Shown piece by piece: positions 27,559 to 37,197 of a stretch of 64,000 nt of DNA. The stretch covers positions 2,418,001 to 2,482,000 of the forward strand of contig NZ_CP102950.1 in the NCBI RefSeq assembly GCF_024741795.1, written 5' to 3'. The position numbers and the translations under genes were made by a program. Every line of letters begins with the position of its first letter. Within the stretch, counting starts at the first letter, position 1. The notes beneath the pieces were generated by a model. That model saw only the letters and a list, made by a program, of their open reading frames with translations, was not told where the DNA came from and ran no database searches. This DNA is from Arthrobacter sp. CJ23 (GTDB taxonomy: Bacteria > Actinomycetota > Actinomycetes > Actinomycetales > Micrococcaceae).

Positions 27559-29148
27559 TTACTTGAACAGACGAATTGACGCGGGCTCGAGACTGTCGCT
27601 CTGAGTGAACTTCGCCTTGCTGCCGAACACAGACACAACCGAGTTCGCGAACGGGATGACGTCTGCGGCGCCGATCAGTGCCGCCTCGGCGTCCGACCAG
27701 TCCTCACAACCTTCTTTGCCCGGTTTCGTCGCGGCAGAGCTCGCGGCGGCGATGTAGTCCGCGTTATCGGTGTAGCCGAAGTTTGAGCCGTTCGGCGGGG
27801 TTTTGCCGGAGAAGAACGGCACGATCTGGCTGGGCAGGCCAACGCCCAGTGAGATGAGTGAAACGTCCCAGTCGCCGGTACCGAAGAGCGTCTCGCTCAC
27901 GCCGTTGGCATCGACACCCCTGGGGGTCGCCTCAACGCCGATCTTTTTCCACATCGACTGCAGCAGCTCTGAGGTCGAGCCGAAAGAGTCGGAAATATAC
28001 GAGGGGTAGATGACGCTCAGTGAGAGCTTCGCTCCGTTCTTCTGGCGTATACCGTCCGATCCGGGCTTCCAGCCGGCGGAATCGAGCGCGTCGGCTGCGG
28101 CCTTCACATCGAAGGCCGGGATGCTGGCCGCCGCCACGTCGGCATTGCAGGGGTTCGGCGCCAGGTTGACGAGATTGCTCGGCGCGGTGCCTGTGCCGCT
28201 TGAGAGAACCGCGCGCAGCTCTTCGAGGTTCAGGCCCTGGGTGAGGGCAATGCGAAGTGCCTCATCAGAAAGCAGCTTCTTTGGGTTCTTGTTGAAGTGA
28301 ATCTGTCCCAAACCAGCCTGAACATCATGGGAGAAGAGCTTCTTGGCGCGCAGCCGCCCGGAATCGGGCCCCACAACCTGTGCGGCGTTCAGCTCGCCGG
28401 AAAGCAGCAGATTTGTCGCGGTGGTCTCGTTGGGCAGGACCTTGAAGATGACCGTGGCGGGGATGCCGGCCTGCTTCGGGTCCCAGGTGCCGGGCCCCCA
28501 AACGAACTCTTTGCGCCGGGTCAGTGTGTACTGCGAGTTCGGGGCGATCCCGGTCATCGTGTACATGCCGGTCGCGCCTTCCCCCTTGGCGAGCGCATCC
28601 GCGTTGGCAAGCGCCGGCCCGCACACCATGTGCACGCTGCCAACGTTTTCGAGCAGGAACGCGTCGGGCGCGCCGCTCCTCACACTCAGCACGCCGGTTG
28701 CGTCCTCGCCTGTCGCGACGGTGCCGGCCTGTACGTTTAGCCCGACGAGGGGTGAGCCGTTCTTCGGGTCCGCAATGAAGTTGATGTTCTCCGCGAGCAT
28801 TGATGCGGTGATCACGGTGCCGTCAGCGCAGGTGGCGTCGTTGCGCAGGGTGAAGGTGGCGTTGGTGGTGTCGGCCTCCCACGCGCTCGCGAGCCCGGAA
28901 AGGATGGTGCCGTCGTTGCCTACCTCGACGAGGCGCGAATAGAGGAAGCGGTCGATGGTGCGCGCGACACTCATCGCGGTAATCATGGGGTTGAGGTTTC
29001 CCGGGTCGGCGCCGATTGCCATCGTGAAGGTGCCGTCGGTGGCAAGCTCGCCGCCGGCGTCGTTGCCGGAAGCGCCGGGCGCGGTGCAGGCCGTGAGCGT
29101 GAGTGCTGCCGCCCCAACGAGGGCGACGAGTGGGGTGATGGAACGCAT
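27559..29148 (-). CDS. Peptide-binding lipoprotein of the ABC transporter (left copy)
   Basis: An intact 529-residue solute-binding protein, family 5. It has a lipoprotein signal with lipobox L-T-A-C (Cys21), then the domain typical of peptide-binding proteins (G-A-D-P-G-N-L-N-P-M, Y-S-R-L-V-E, A-W-E-A-D). It captures peptides outside the membrane and delivers them to the permeases encoded just downstream. It lies 48 bases after the beta-lactamase-like gene, which leaves room for its own ribosome-binding site but keeps it in the operon. Confidence 0.92.
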   Translation of the reverse strand: MRSITPLVALVGAAALTLTACTAPGASGNDAGGELATDGTFTMAIGADPGNLNPMITAMSVARTIDRFLYSRLVEVGNDGTILSGLASAWEADTTNATFTLRNDATCADGTVITASMLAENINFIADPKNGSPLVGLNVQAGTVATGEDATGVLSVRSGAPDAFLLENVGSVHMVCGPALANADALAKGEGATGMYTMTGIAPNSQYTLTRRKEFVWGPGTWDPKQAGIPATVIFKVLPNETTATNLLLSGELNAAQVVGPDSGRLRAKKLFSHDVQAGLGQIHFNKNPKKLLSDEALRIALTQGLNLEELRAVLSSGTGTAPSNLVNLAPNPCNADVAAASIPAFDVKAAADALDSAGWKPGSDGIRQKNGAKLSLSVIYPSYISDSFGSTSELLQSMWKKIGVEATPRGVDANGVSETLFGTGDWDVSLISLGVGLPSQIVPFFSGKTPPNGSNFGYTDNADYIAAASSAATKPGKEGCEDWSDAEAALIGAADVIPFANSVVSVFGSKAKFTQSDSLEPASIRLFK

Positions 29149-29196
29149 GGGATGCCTCCAGCTGTTGTGTGCGGGATGGGATGTGTGCGGGTGCAG

Positions 29197-30084
29197 TTAC
29201 GAGGAAAGCGTCCGGAGGTGCTCAACCGCGAGGTGACCGGCGACGCCGATGGAGGCGTCGACGGCGGGCAGCCGCTCTGCCAGCGAGTCAGCTCTGGTGA
29301 AGACGGCGACCGCATACTGCCGTCCGTCCGGGTAGGTGACGACGCCCGCCTCATTGCGCACTGCGGGCACGGTTCCCGTCTTCGCGGCAATCAGTACATC
29401 ACTCGGGAATCCCGACGACAGCCGGTGCGGCCAGATCTGCTGTGCCATGATGTCCCTGGCGATCTTGCAGGCCGCCGGAGACGCCGCGGTGTCAGTCCAG
29501 ATGGCATTCAGCAGTGTCGTGATGTCCCGCGGAGTCGACGCGGCAGTGCGCAGCGGATCAAGGATCGACAAGCCCCAGATCTGCTCGGCCGTCGCCGCAC
29601 CCAGCAGCTCCTCAAGGTCGCTCTCCGACCCGCCGCCGAGGTCTTCAACAACCGAAGCGAACAAGTCTTCGCAGCAGCCGATCAGACGCGTCTGGCTGAG
29701 CCTCAGGTCGCTCACGACCTGCTCAACTGCCTCCCGACCTAGCCGGTGGTAGAGGACGTCGGTTGCGGCGTTATCGCTCATCACCATCATGTTGTAGGCA
29801 AGGTCACGCCAGCTGGCCTCGACATCGTCGGCGAATCCCGCGGTGCCAACCCCGCCGGTGCGGTAGCGCGCAGTGACAATTGTCCGCCCGCTCGGATCCA
29901 GCCGGCCGGCATCAACCGCGCGAACAAAGGCGACCAGGACAAAGACCTTGAAGACGGACGCAAGAATTACACGCTCGTCGGAGCGGACCGAGACCTCGTC
30001 GCCGCCGTCCGCTCCGACTTCACGCGCGTGCAGGAAACCGGTGGCTCCAACCCGCGTGAAGACATCCGAGATCGCAGCGCTCAT
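29197..30084 (-). CDS. Class A beta-lactamase-like serine hydrolase, cytoplasmic (left copy)
   Basis: An intact 295-residue protein with the class A signature residues S43-V-F-K46, S103-D-N105 and K235-T-G237. There is no signal peptide, unlike true beta-lactamases, so it should work in the cytoplasm, perhaps as a peptidase or amidase for imported peptides. Clear motifs make the fold sure; resistance to beta-lactams is not implied. Its ATG overlaps the preceding serine hydrolase stop as ATGA. Confidence 0.85.
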   Translation of the reverse strand: MSAAISDVFTRVGATGFLHAREVGADGGDEVSVRSDERVILASVFKVFVLVAFVRAVDAGRLDPSGRTIVTARYRTGGVGTAGFADDVEASWRDLAYNMMVMSDNAATDVLYHRLGREAVEQVVSDLRLSQTRLIGCCEDLFASVVEDLGGGSESDLEELLGAATAEQIWGLSILDPLRTAASTPRDITTLLNAIWTDTAASPAACKIARDIMAQQIWPHRLSSGFPSDVLIAAKTGTVPAVRNEAGVVTYPDGRQYAVAVFTRADSLAERLPAVDASIGVAGHLAVEHLRTLSS

Positions 30085-31141
30085 GCCGACACGCGCCGAT
30101 CGGCGCGACCAGTGTGCAAGTACAGCGCGTTGCCGTCGCCGTCGTTGCCCACGAAGGCATGCGGTGTGTGCATCCCATGACGGGCTTTACGCGGGATAAG
30201 GGTGTCGCCCTTCCAATGCACCAGCTCGACCCGGGGCTGCTCCGGGGCAAGCCCGGCGAAGATCCCCTTCATCTTCTGTTCGATCCAGATCCGCCCCTCT
30301 GCGTCCTGGGTGACATGGGAGTCCGCGACCTGTGAGCTGTAGGTGCCGACGTAGCGCGAGGCATCGATGGCGTGGACGTCGTTGGCGGGGGCGGGAAGCT
30401 CCGGCACGACAACGCCAGTGAGACGGTTGATGACGGGGGAGATGAGCTCCCTGTAAAGGCCAAGAGCATCGCCGCCGTTTGTCAGCACCGCAACCGCGGC
30501 CTTCTGCCCAGGGATCACGCGGAGGAAAGCGGTCTGGCCGATTGTTCCTCCGTCATGGCCGATGACGGGCCCGCCCTCCCAATTGAACAGCTCCCAGCCA
30601 AGACCCCAGCTATCGCCCATGAGACCGAGCTCCGGAAGCTTGACCTGCTGTTCCTGCATTGCTGCAACGCTTTCGGCGCTCAGGACCTGTTTGCCATCCG
30701 GGCCAACTCCGCCGTCGATGTGCATCTTCGCGAAGGCGACAAGGTTGCTCGCGCTCATAGCGAAAACGGATCCGGCCGGAGCGTTCGAACGCACCAGCGA
30801 CCAGACCTGCGCCGGCTCCGGGGCAGCACCCTCGCTCGAGCTGAGATGACCAAGCGCCGCACGGAACATGATTGCCTCGCCCGCCCCCGTGGCCGCGTGC
30901 TTGAGCCGCAGCGGATCGATCAGGTACTCGCGCAAGCAAGCCTCATAGTGCTTGCCACGAACAACCTCCACGATCCGGCCCAGAACCGAGAAAGCCGCGT
31001 TGTTGTAAGAGAACATTTCGCCGGGTTCGAAAAGCTGCGGCACCTCGGCGAGGACCGGCATGAACTTCTCGACGGCGTCCTCGCCCTCGGTCGTGGCCGT
31101 GAAGATATCGCCCTCAAAACCGGAAAGATGGCTGAGAAGCT
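30081..31141 (-). pseudogene. Class C-like serine hydrolase, 5' end lost in corrupted tip (left copy)
   Basis: The frame is clean from 31141 to the stop at 30081 and covers the Y-N-N and G-H-D-G-G motifs, but the first 110 codons, with the S-I-T-K nucleophile, fall in the corrupted stretch beyond 31141, where only a scrambled match remains (to about 31392). It is probably a complete gene in the organism; the damage coincides with the onset of poor sequence. Confidence 0.7.
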
Positions 31142-32862
31142 TCGATATCCATCCACGTAATGACAAAGTCCTGACGCAGCGGCGAATACCATCAACAGCG
31201 CTGCACGACCGTCATCCAGACCCACGGAACGTCCGGGAAGACCGCCCACATCGCTCGCCCAGTTCAGATGCCCGCCGCGGTCCGGACACCAGCATCTGGC
31301 GAATCGCCATAGATGGCGGGTAATTGGTAACGATACAGGCAGCCTTCCTCACCTAGCTACCTGCGACAGGGTGATCCCAATTGATGAAAGTCTGTTGAGA
31401 ATGTATATTGCCTATTCAGCCGTGGCCACCAAAACTGGTGGCAACGATTTTATTTATTTGCGTATTTGTTCGATCGCACAAAAAAGCGCGCCCGCCGGAT
31501 TTTACCGGCCTTCTGCGCGCGTGGATGGCAGGAATATCAGGATCGCTGTGTCTATACTGCCGGAAGAGCCGGTAGGCGTGGACCAGCGTACTGGCGCGTA
31601 CTTCCGATGCCCTGTTATCTCAATCGTCTCACTGCGCATTACGGGCGTGGATGATTTGAGTCATGCCGATTACGGAATACGATTAAGATTCATGGCAATA
31701 TCCGGGCTCTGATTTCAGAATCGCCGGGCCATGCGGCAATACACTGGGAGCCGCGTACTGCGGTTTCCGGCGTGGTAATAGACTCAGGTCTCGTCTGTTC
31801 TCGTCTTCCATCTGGAGCGGATTTAACGCTGGCGATTGTTGCCACAGCGGTTCCGCGGGGCGTCGTCTTTGCAGGGTTAAGGCGTTCCGGGCGGTATTGC
31901 CTATCGCCGTCTGGTCCCGCCTCTGCCGCATCGGCAATTCCAACATCGCTGGCATTGCTGATAGCGCCGGTATCCTGATCAGCAGACGGCAATACTTCGC
32001 TGTTCCGGACTTTAGTGACCGCCTGAACAGGCGCGGCGGTTGAAGTTCTTCCGAGGCTTGCCGCTCACAGACGCCGACGCTGATAAACTGCCGTTCGTAT
32101 TCAGGCACCAGAGAAGCCCAATAAAGGATGGCCTGCGCCAATAGTCGGCACCCCAGTCGGGTACGGGGAGCCACCATATCGCGCCTGACGGCTGTTACGA
32201 GCCGCGCTGCCGCTCGAAGCATTCCACCATCAACCCACGCGTCAAACTCGGCATTTGCAGAGATGCATTTGTCTGGGCCAGTACCTTCACCACGCACCAA
32301 CACGCCCGCTTACCCTGATGCCAGGCCGTCAGAATGCGCTCCGCGCCAACGAGCGCGCGGTTGATAATCGTAGCGGGAGCTGGCGACGACTCTGCCGTCA
32401 GCTACGCGGCTTATCTTCCTGCATGTCAATGCGCGAGCGCACCGAAAAGTTAGCCGACTTCCCGGCTGGCATGTCGTGGCGTCAGCAGGTCTTGCAGTTT
32501 CAGGCGGCTGCGCAGGGCGCGCCAGCCCGGGGGCAGGCGTGTGCGCGCGTTTGCTGGGACTTCGGCATTGCAAGGCCCGGGGCGGATGCGTGAGCGTTGC
32601 AGGGGATTGGGAGAATACAGCAAATTTGCTTCCGGCGTCGCGTCAGAACTGAGGCACCGATTTACAGCAGCTGCTGGCGACAGCACCGTCATCTCATCAC
32701 CACCTGATCACGCACCACGCGAGCGCCCATAAAACCCAATCATGATTTCACACCGAGGAGACGAGCGGCATTGCCCCAATACTTACAAAGTTTGCTGCCA
32801 GCTTAAGATATGCGCCATTTGCACGAGACGGGGCGCCAGCCCTATCCAGGCGGGAGTGCTGG
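31142..32862. repeat. Corrupted reverse-complement copy of 32863-35203
   Basis: At first this looks like a foreign, AT-richer island of enteric flavour, but it mirrors the other side of the tip. Anchors: 31469-31480 with 34763-34774; 31844-31855 with 34287-34298; 31878-31894 (17 identical bases) with 34239-34255; 32569-32588 with 33136-33156; 32707-32745 with 32945-32986. The copy is about 620 bases shorter than its partner and full of substitutions. I call no genes in it. Confidence 0.88.
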
Positions 32863-32886
32863 CGCACTCCCCTGCCGCCTGGCGGC
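32846..32886. other. Tip of the palindrome, telomere-like nested hairpins
   Basis: GGGAGTGC (32852-32859) pairs with GCACTCCC (32864-32871) around TGGC; CCAGGCGG (32846-32853) pairs with CCGCCTGG (32875-32882); and GCCGCC-T-GGCGGC occupies 32874-32886. CCTGC at 32871-32875 matches the 5' end I remember for linear plasmid pAL1. This is where the two arms meet. Confidence 0.5.
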
Positions 32887-33138
32887 CTACTGTGGGTGAT
32901 GGGGTTGAGTGCTTTGCTGTTCACCATGGGTGCGTGGGGGGTGCGTGGTTGGGTTTTATGGGCGGCGCTCGCATTGGTGCGTGATCGGGTTGAGCGGTGG
33001 GTGGCGGTGCTGTGCCGGAACGCTGGCGCGCCGGCCCCCCGCACCCGTCGATTGCCTCCCCCGGTTCTAGCGCGACGCCCTCGAGCCGTCGTATGTGCCC
33101 TACTGGCGTTCTCCCCATCCCCTGCAACACTCACACAT

Positions 33139-33168
33139 CCGCCCCCGGGCCTTGCAGCCCGGGGGCGG
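33139..33168. other. Perfect 12-bp GC hairpin
   Basis: CCGCCCCCGGGC and GCCCGGGGGCGG form a perfect 12-base-pair stem with a 6-base loop (33151-33156). There is no U-run, so it is not a typical terminator. It lies about 280 bases from the palindrome tip, like the fold-back structures near actinobacterial telomeres. Confidence 0.6.
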
Positions 33169-34106
33169 TCCCCGCGCTGCCAAGGAAAACGCACACGCCA
33201 CCACCCCCGGGGCTGGCACGCCCTGCCGCGGCCCGCCACCAAAGAAGCCCCTACCAAGGCCTGCGGCCGCGCCGCCTGGCAGCATCACGACATACCAGCC
33301 AGGGGAAGTCGGCCCCATATCTCAGCTTTTCGGTGCCCTTCGCGCATTGGCTTGACGGCGCCGGCTGCTGGGAAGACTTCCATACACCGGCTGACAGCTG
33401 GGAGTCGCCGTCGTCCTCTGCTCCACTACGAGAACCCATCAACCACTTGCACTGGACAGGCGGGGCGCACTCTCTGACGGCCTGGCGGCAAGGAGTGCGG
33501 GCGTGCACCGTTGGTGCGTGGTGAGGTACTTGGGTTGGGTGGGCCTGTCTCTCTGCATGCCCGGTTGGTACGTGGGTTGATGGTGGAATGCTTCAACGGC
33601 GAGCGCGTCATGGCAGCCGTCCAGGGCTGAGCGGTGTCGTGGCTATGGTGGCTCCCGTACCCGGCTGGAGGTGCGGGCCTTTGTTGGGCTTTGAGGCCAT
33701 CGCTTGTCTTGGGCTTCGCGGTCCCAGTGCCTGAGGCGTCTACGAACAGCACGGTTTTGTCCGGGGGGTCGGCTGGTGTGCGTGGGGCGGCAGGAGCGTC
33801 CGGGCAAGGGGCTTCCAGCCCATCAACCTCACCACCACCTCATTCAAGGCGGTGCGCAGGGGTCCGGGACGGCGAGCGCCGTTCGGTGAGAGTGATCGGG
33901 ATGGGTGGCTCACTGATGCCCGGTTTCGCGGCAATCGTGCACGGTGGTGGTTCCCTGTGTGGGCGTAGTTTTTCCGTGAGCCGTTCACGGCGTTGGAGGA
34001 GGAGAGTGTTTATCGGCCGGTTCGGGGTGTTCGGGGTTGCCTGGTGAGGGTGAATGCGTCGGCGGTGGTCGGATTGCAGCACAAACGGACGCCCCCAGCC
34101 CGATGC

Positions 34107-34180
34107 TTGGGATACCGGCGCCTTGGAATGCTGGATGTTGGGATACCGGCGCTGTCGAATGCCGGATGTTGGGATACCGG
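34107..34180 (+). repeat. 31-base tandem repeat, 2.4 copies
   Basis: Units at 34107-34137 and 34138-34168 plus a partial unit to 34180, each beginning TTGGGATACCGGCG and ending GGATG, with four differences between the first two. Function is unknown. Confidence 0.75.
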
Positions 34181-34872
34181 GCGGCGGGACGGAGGGTTTG
34201 ATCGGGACCGGACGAGGAATAGGCGCCCCAGCTACCCGCCGCCCGGAACGCCTTAGCCACACAAGGCGGACAGTTCGCACGCCCCACGGAACCGCTGTGT
34301 ACAACGGACATCACATCTGTCCAACATTGGGCATCCGCTCCAAGGTAAAGAGGGCAGAGGCAGACCCCCGGGGCCTGGGGGTCTGTTACCGCACCGGAAA
34401 CCGCGAGCGCGCCGGTAGTTGGCTGTCGGTGCTCCCCGAATTCAGTATTTGCCGCATAGCCTCGGCGTTCACTAATCCCTTGTTGCTTTGGGAGGCCCGG
34501 ACTGTTGCCATGAATCTTGTCGCCCGGTTCCGTGTCAGTTCATGGCTTCAAATCATCCACGCCCATGTGCCGTAGTGGACATTGAGTGCTGGGGCGTCCA
34601 GGTACGCGCCAACGACACCGCGCTGAGTCTCCGCCCTACCGTGGGGCTCTTCCGACGAGCCATGGAACTGCGGATCCGCTACAAGTACTTCATGGTCTGG
34701 ATGATCACACCGTCCACACGCGCAAAGGGGGCCCGACCCATCCGGCGGCGAGCGCGCCACCTTGTGCGATCGAACCAAGCTGCACGCAAGTCTCGTCGTT
34801 TGCTACCAGTTTTTGGTGTGGCCGCAGCGAATAGGCTCAGCGAAATCGCATTCTCAACGAGGAGGAACTTTC

Positions 34873-36265
34873 ATGGTGGAATCACTGTCACAGGTGGGTG
34901 CTTGGGTTGAGGAAAGGCTGCCTGGCCTCATCGCCAAGTACCAGGTACCCGCTGCATCTGTGGCGATTCTCGGTGATGGCGAGGTGGTCCGGACCGCGGC
35001 AGGCATCTTGAACAAGGCGAGCGGTGTTGAGGCCACCGCTGATTCGGTCTTCCAGATCGGTTCCATTACCAAGGTCTGGACGGCCTCGCTGGTCATGCAG
35101 CTTGTTGATGAGGGGCTCGTCGACCTTGACGCGCCTGTTCGCCGCTACGTCAAGGACTTTGTCATTGCCGATGAGGCCGCTGCGGCGAGGATCACCGTTC
35201 GTCAGCTTCTCAGCCATCTTTCCGGTTTTGAGGGCGATATCTTCACGGCCACGACCGAGGGCGAGGACGCCGTCGAGAAGTTCATGCCGGTCCTCGCCGA
35301 GGTGCCGCAGCTTTTCGAACCCGGCGAAATGTTCTCTTACAACAACGCGGCTTTCTCGGTTCTGGGCCGGATCGTGGAGGTTGTTCGTGGCAAGCACTAT
35401 GAGGCTTGCTTGCGCGAGTACCTGATCGATCCGCTGCGGCTCAAGCACGCGGCCACGGGGGCGGGCGAGGCAATCATGTTCCGTGCGGCGCTTGGTCATC
35501 TCAGCTCGAGCGAGGGTGCTGCCCCCGGAGCCGGCGCAGGTCTGGTCGCTGGTGCGTTCGAACGCTCCGGCCGGATCCGTTTTCGCTATGAGCGCGAGCA
35601 ACCTTGTCGCCTTCGCGAAGATGCACATCGACGGCGGAGTTGGCCCGGATGGCAAACAGGTCCTGAGCGCCGAAAGCGTTGCAGCAATGCAGGAACAGCA
35701 GGTCAAGCTTCCGGAGCTCGGTCTCATGGGCGATAGCTGGGGTCTTGGCTGGGAGCTGTTCAATTGGGAGGGCGGGCCCGTCATCGGCCATGACGGAGGA
35801 ACAATCGGCCAGACCGCTTTCCTCCGCGTGATCCCTGGGCAGAAGGCCGCGGTTGCGGTGCTGACAAACGGCGGCGATGCTCTTGGCCTTTACAGGGAGC
35901 TCATCTCCCCCGTCATCAACCGTCTCACTGGCGTTGTCGTGCCGGAGCTTCCCGCCCCCGCCAACGACGTCCACGCCATCGATGCCTCGCGCTACGTCGG
36001 CACCTACAGCTCACAGGTCGCGGACTCCCATGTCACCCAGGACGCAGAGGGGCGGATCTGGATCGAACAGAAGATGAAGGGGATCTTCGCCGGGCTTGCC
36101 CCGGAGCAGCCCCGGGTCGAGCTGGTGCATTGGAAGGGCGACACCCTTATCCCGCGTAAAGCCCGTCATGGGATGCACACACCGCATGCCTTCGTGGGCA
36201 ACGACGGCGACGGCAACGCGCTGTACTTGCACACTGGTCGCGCCGATCGGCGCGTGTCGGCATGA
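34873..36265 (+). CDS. Class C beta-lactamase-like serine hydrolase, first gene of the operon (right copy)
   Basis: About 463 residues after correction. It starts at ATG 34873 with GAGGAGG nearby. It has the penicillin-recognising fold: S64-I-T-K67, F-S-Y-N-N near residue 155, G-H-D-G-G-T-I-G, and a C-terminal lipocalin-like extension (A-S-R-Y-V-G-T-Y). One extra C near 35525 shifts the frame; the left arm is correct there. No signal peptide. It may be a D-aminopeptidase or esterase; close relatives of its catalytic domain are fused to the S9 peptidases in this island. It opens the operon running through to the decayed GNAT gene. Confidence 0.85.
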
Positions 36266-37149
36266 GCGCTGCGATCTCGGATGTCTTCACGCGGGTTGGA
36301 GCCACCGGTTTCCTGCACGCGCGTGAAGTCGGAGCGGACGGCGGCGACGAGGTCTCGGTCCGCTCCGACGAGCGTGTAATTCTTGCGTCCGTCTTCAAGG
36401 TCTTTGTCCTGGTCGCCTTTGTTCGCGCGGTTGATGCCGGCCGGCTGGATCCGAGCGGGCGGACAATTGTCACTGCGCGCTACCGCACCGGCGGGGTTGG
36501 CACCGCGGGATTCGCCGACGATGTCGAGGCCAGCTGGCGTGACCTTGCCTACAACATGATGGTGATGAGCGATAACGCCGCAACCGACGTCCTCTACCAC
36601 CGGCTAGGTCGGGAGGCAGTTGAGCAGGTCGTGAGCGACCTGAGGCTCAGCCAGACGCGTCTGATCGGCTGCTGCGAAGACTTGTTCGCTTCGGTTGTTG
36701 AAGACCTCGGCGGCGGGTCGGAGAGCGACCTTGAGGAGCTGCTGGGTGCGGCGACGGCCGAGCAGATCTGGGGCTTGTCGATCCTTGATCCGCTGCGCAC
36801 TGCCGCGTCGACTCCGCGGGACATCACGACACTGCTGAATGCCATCTGGACTGACACCGCGGCGTCTCCGGCGGCCTGCAAGATCGCCAGGGACATCATG
36901 GCACAGCAGATCTGGCCGCACCGGCTGTCGTCGGGATTCCCGAGTGATGTACTGATTGCCGCGAAGACGGGAACCGTGCCCGCAGTGCGCAATGAGGCGG
37001 GCGTCGTCACCTACCCGGACGGACGGCAGTATGCGGTCGCCGTCTTCACCAGAGCTGACTCGCTGGCAGAGCGGCTGCCCGCCGTCGACGCCTCCATCGG
37101 CGTCGCCGGTCACCTCGCGGTTGAGCACCTCCGGACGCTTTCCTCGTAA
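36262..37149 (+). CDS. Class A beta-lactamase-like serine hydrolase, cytoplasmic (right copy)
   Basis: Mirror of 29197-30084, frame intact and identical. Confidence 0.85.
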   Translation: MSAAISDVFTRVGATGFLHAREVGADGGDEVSVRSDERVILASVFKVFVLVAFVRAVDAGRLDPSGRTIVTARYRTGGVGTAGFADDVEASWRDLAYNMMVMSDNAATDVLYHRLGREAVEQVVSDLRLSQTRLIGCCEDLFASVVEDLGGGSESDLEELLGAATAEQIWGLSILDPLRTAASTPRDITTLLNAIWTDTAASPAACKIARDIMAQQIWPHRLSSGFPSDVLIAAKTGTVPAVRNEAGVVTYPDGRQYAVAVFTRADSLAERLPAVDASIGVAGHLAVEHLRTLSS

Positions 37150-37197
37150 CTGCACCCGCACACATCCCATCCCGCACACAACAGCTGGAGGCATCCC

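Larger units (their letters stand above)
6614..31141. repeat. Left clean arm of the giant inverted repeat
   Basis: This 24.5 kb arm is the reverse complement of 35204-59768. I followed the match gene by gene: the sum of mirrored coordinates drifts only from 66345 at the inner end to 66382 at the outer end. The outer border is sharp: left of 6614 the sequence is the PKS upstream region, while beyond 59768 it is unrelated. The inner border at 31141 lies inside a serine hydrolase gene. Differences between arms are confined to G/C runs and GCCGGC sites. Confidence 0.95.
32887..34872. other. Gene-free region beside the palindrome tip
   Basis: Nearly 2 kb without a convincing gene: reading frames here have low-complexity or unbalanced composition and no recognisable domain. 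It holds a strong GC hairpin (33139-33168), 31-base tandem repeats (34107-34180), several short inverted repeats with GCCTGGCGGC-like cores (near 32875 and 33468), and the presumed promoter of the serine hydrolase operon just before 34873. Such a layout fits a subtelomeric region. Confidence 0.5.

Noticed and set aside
29197..30084. Antibiotic-resistance beta-lactamase
   Set aside because: No signal peptide and the operon context is peptide uptake and breakdown; the motifs alone do not show resistance.
31371..32303. Several open frames that read like prophage or enteric proteins in the central AT-richer stretch
   Set aside because: The stretch mirrors 32863-35203 with many errors; the frames are by-products of corrupted sequence and have no matching domain.
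34107..34180. Possible small CRISPR array
   Set aside because: The units are directly adjacent without spacers and there are no cas genes.
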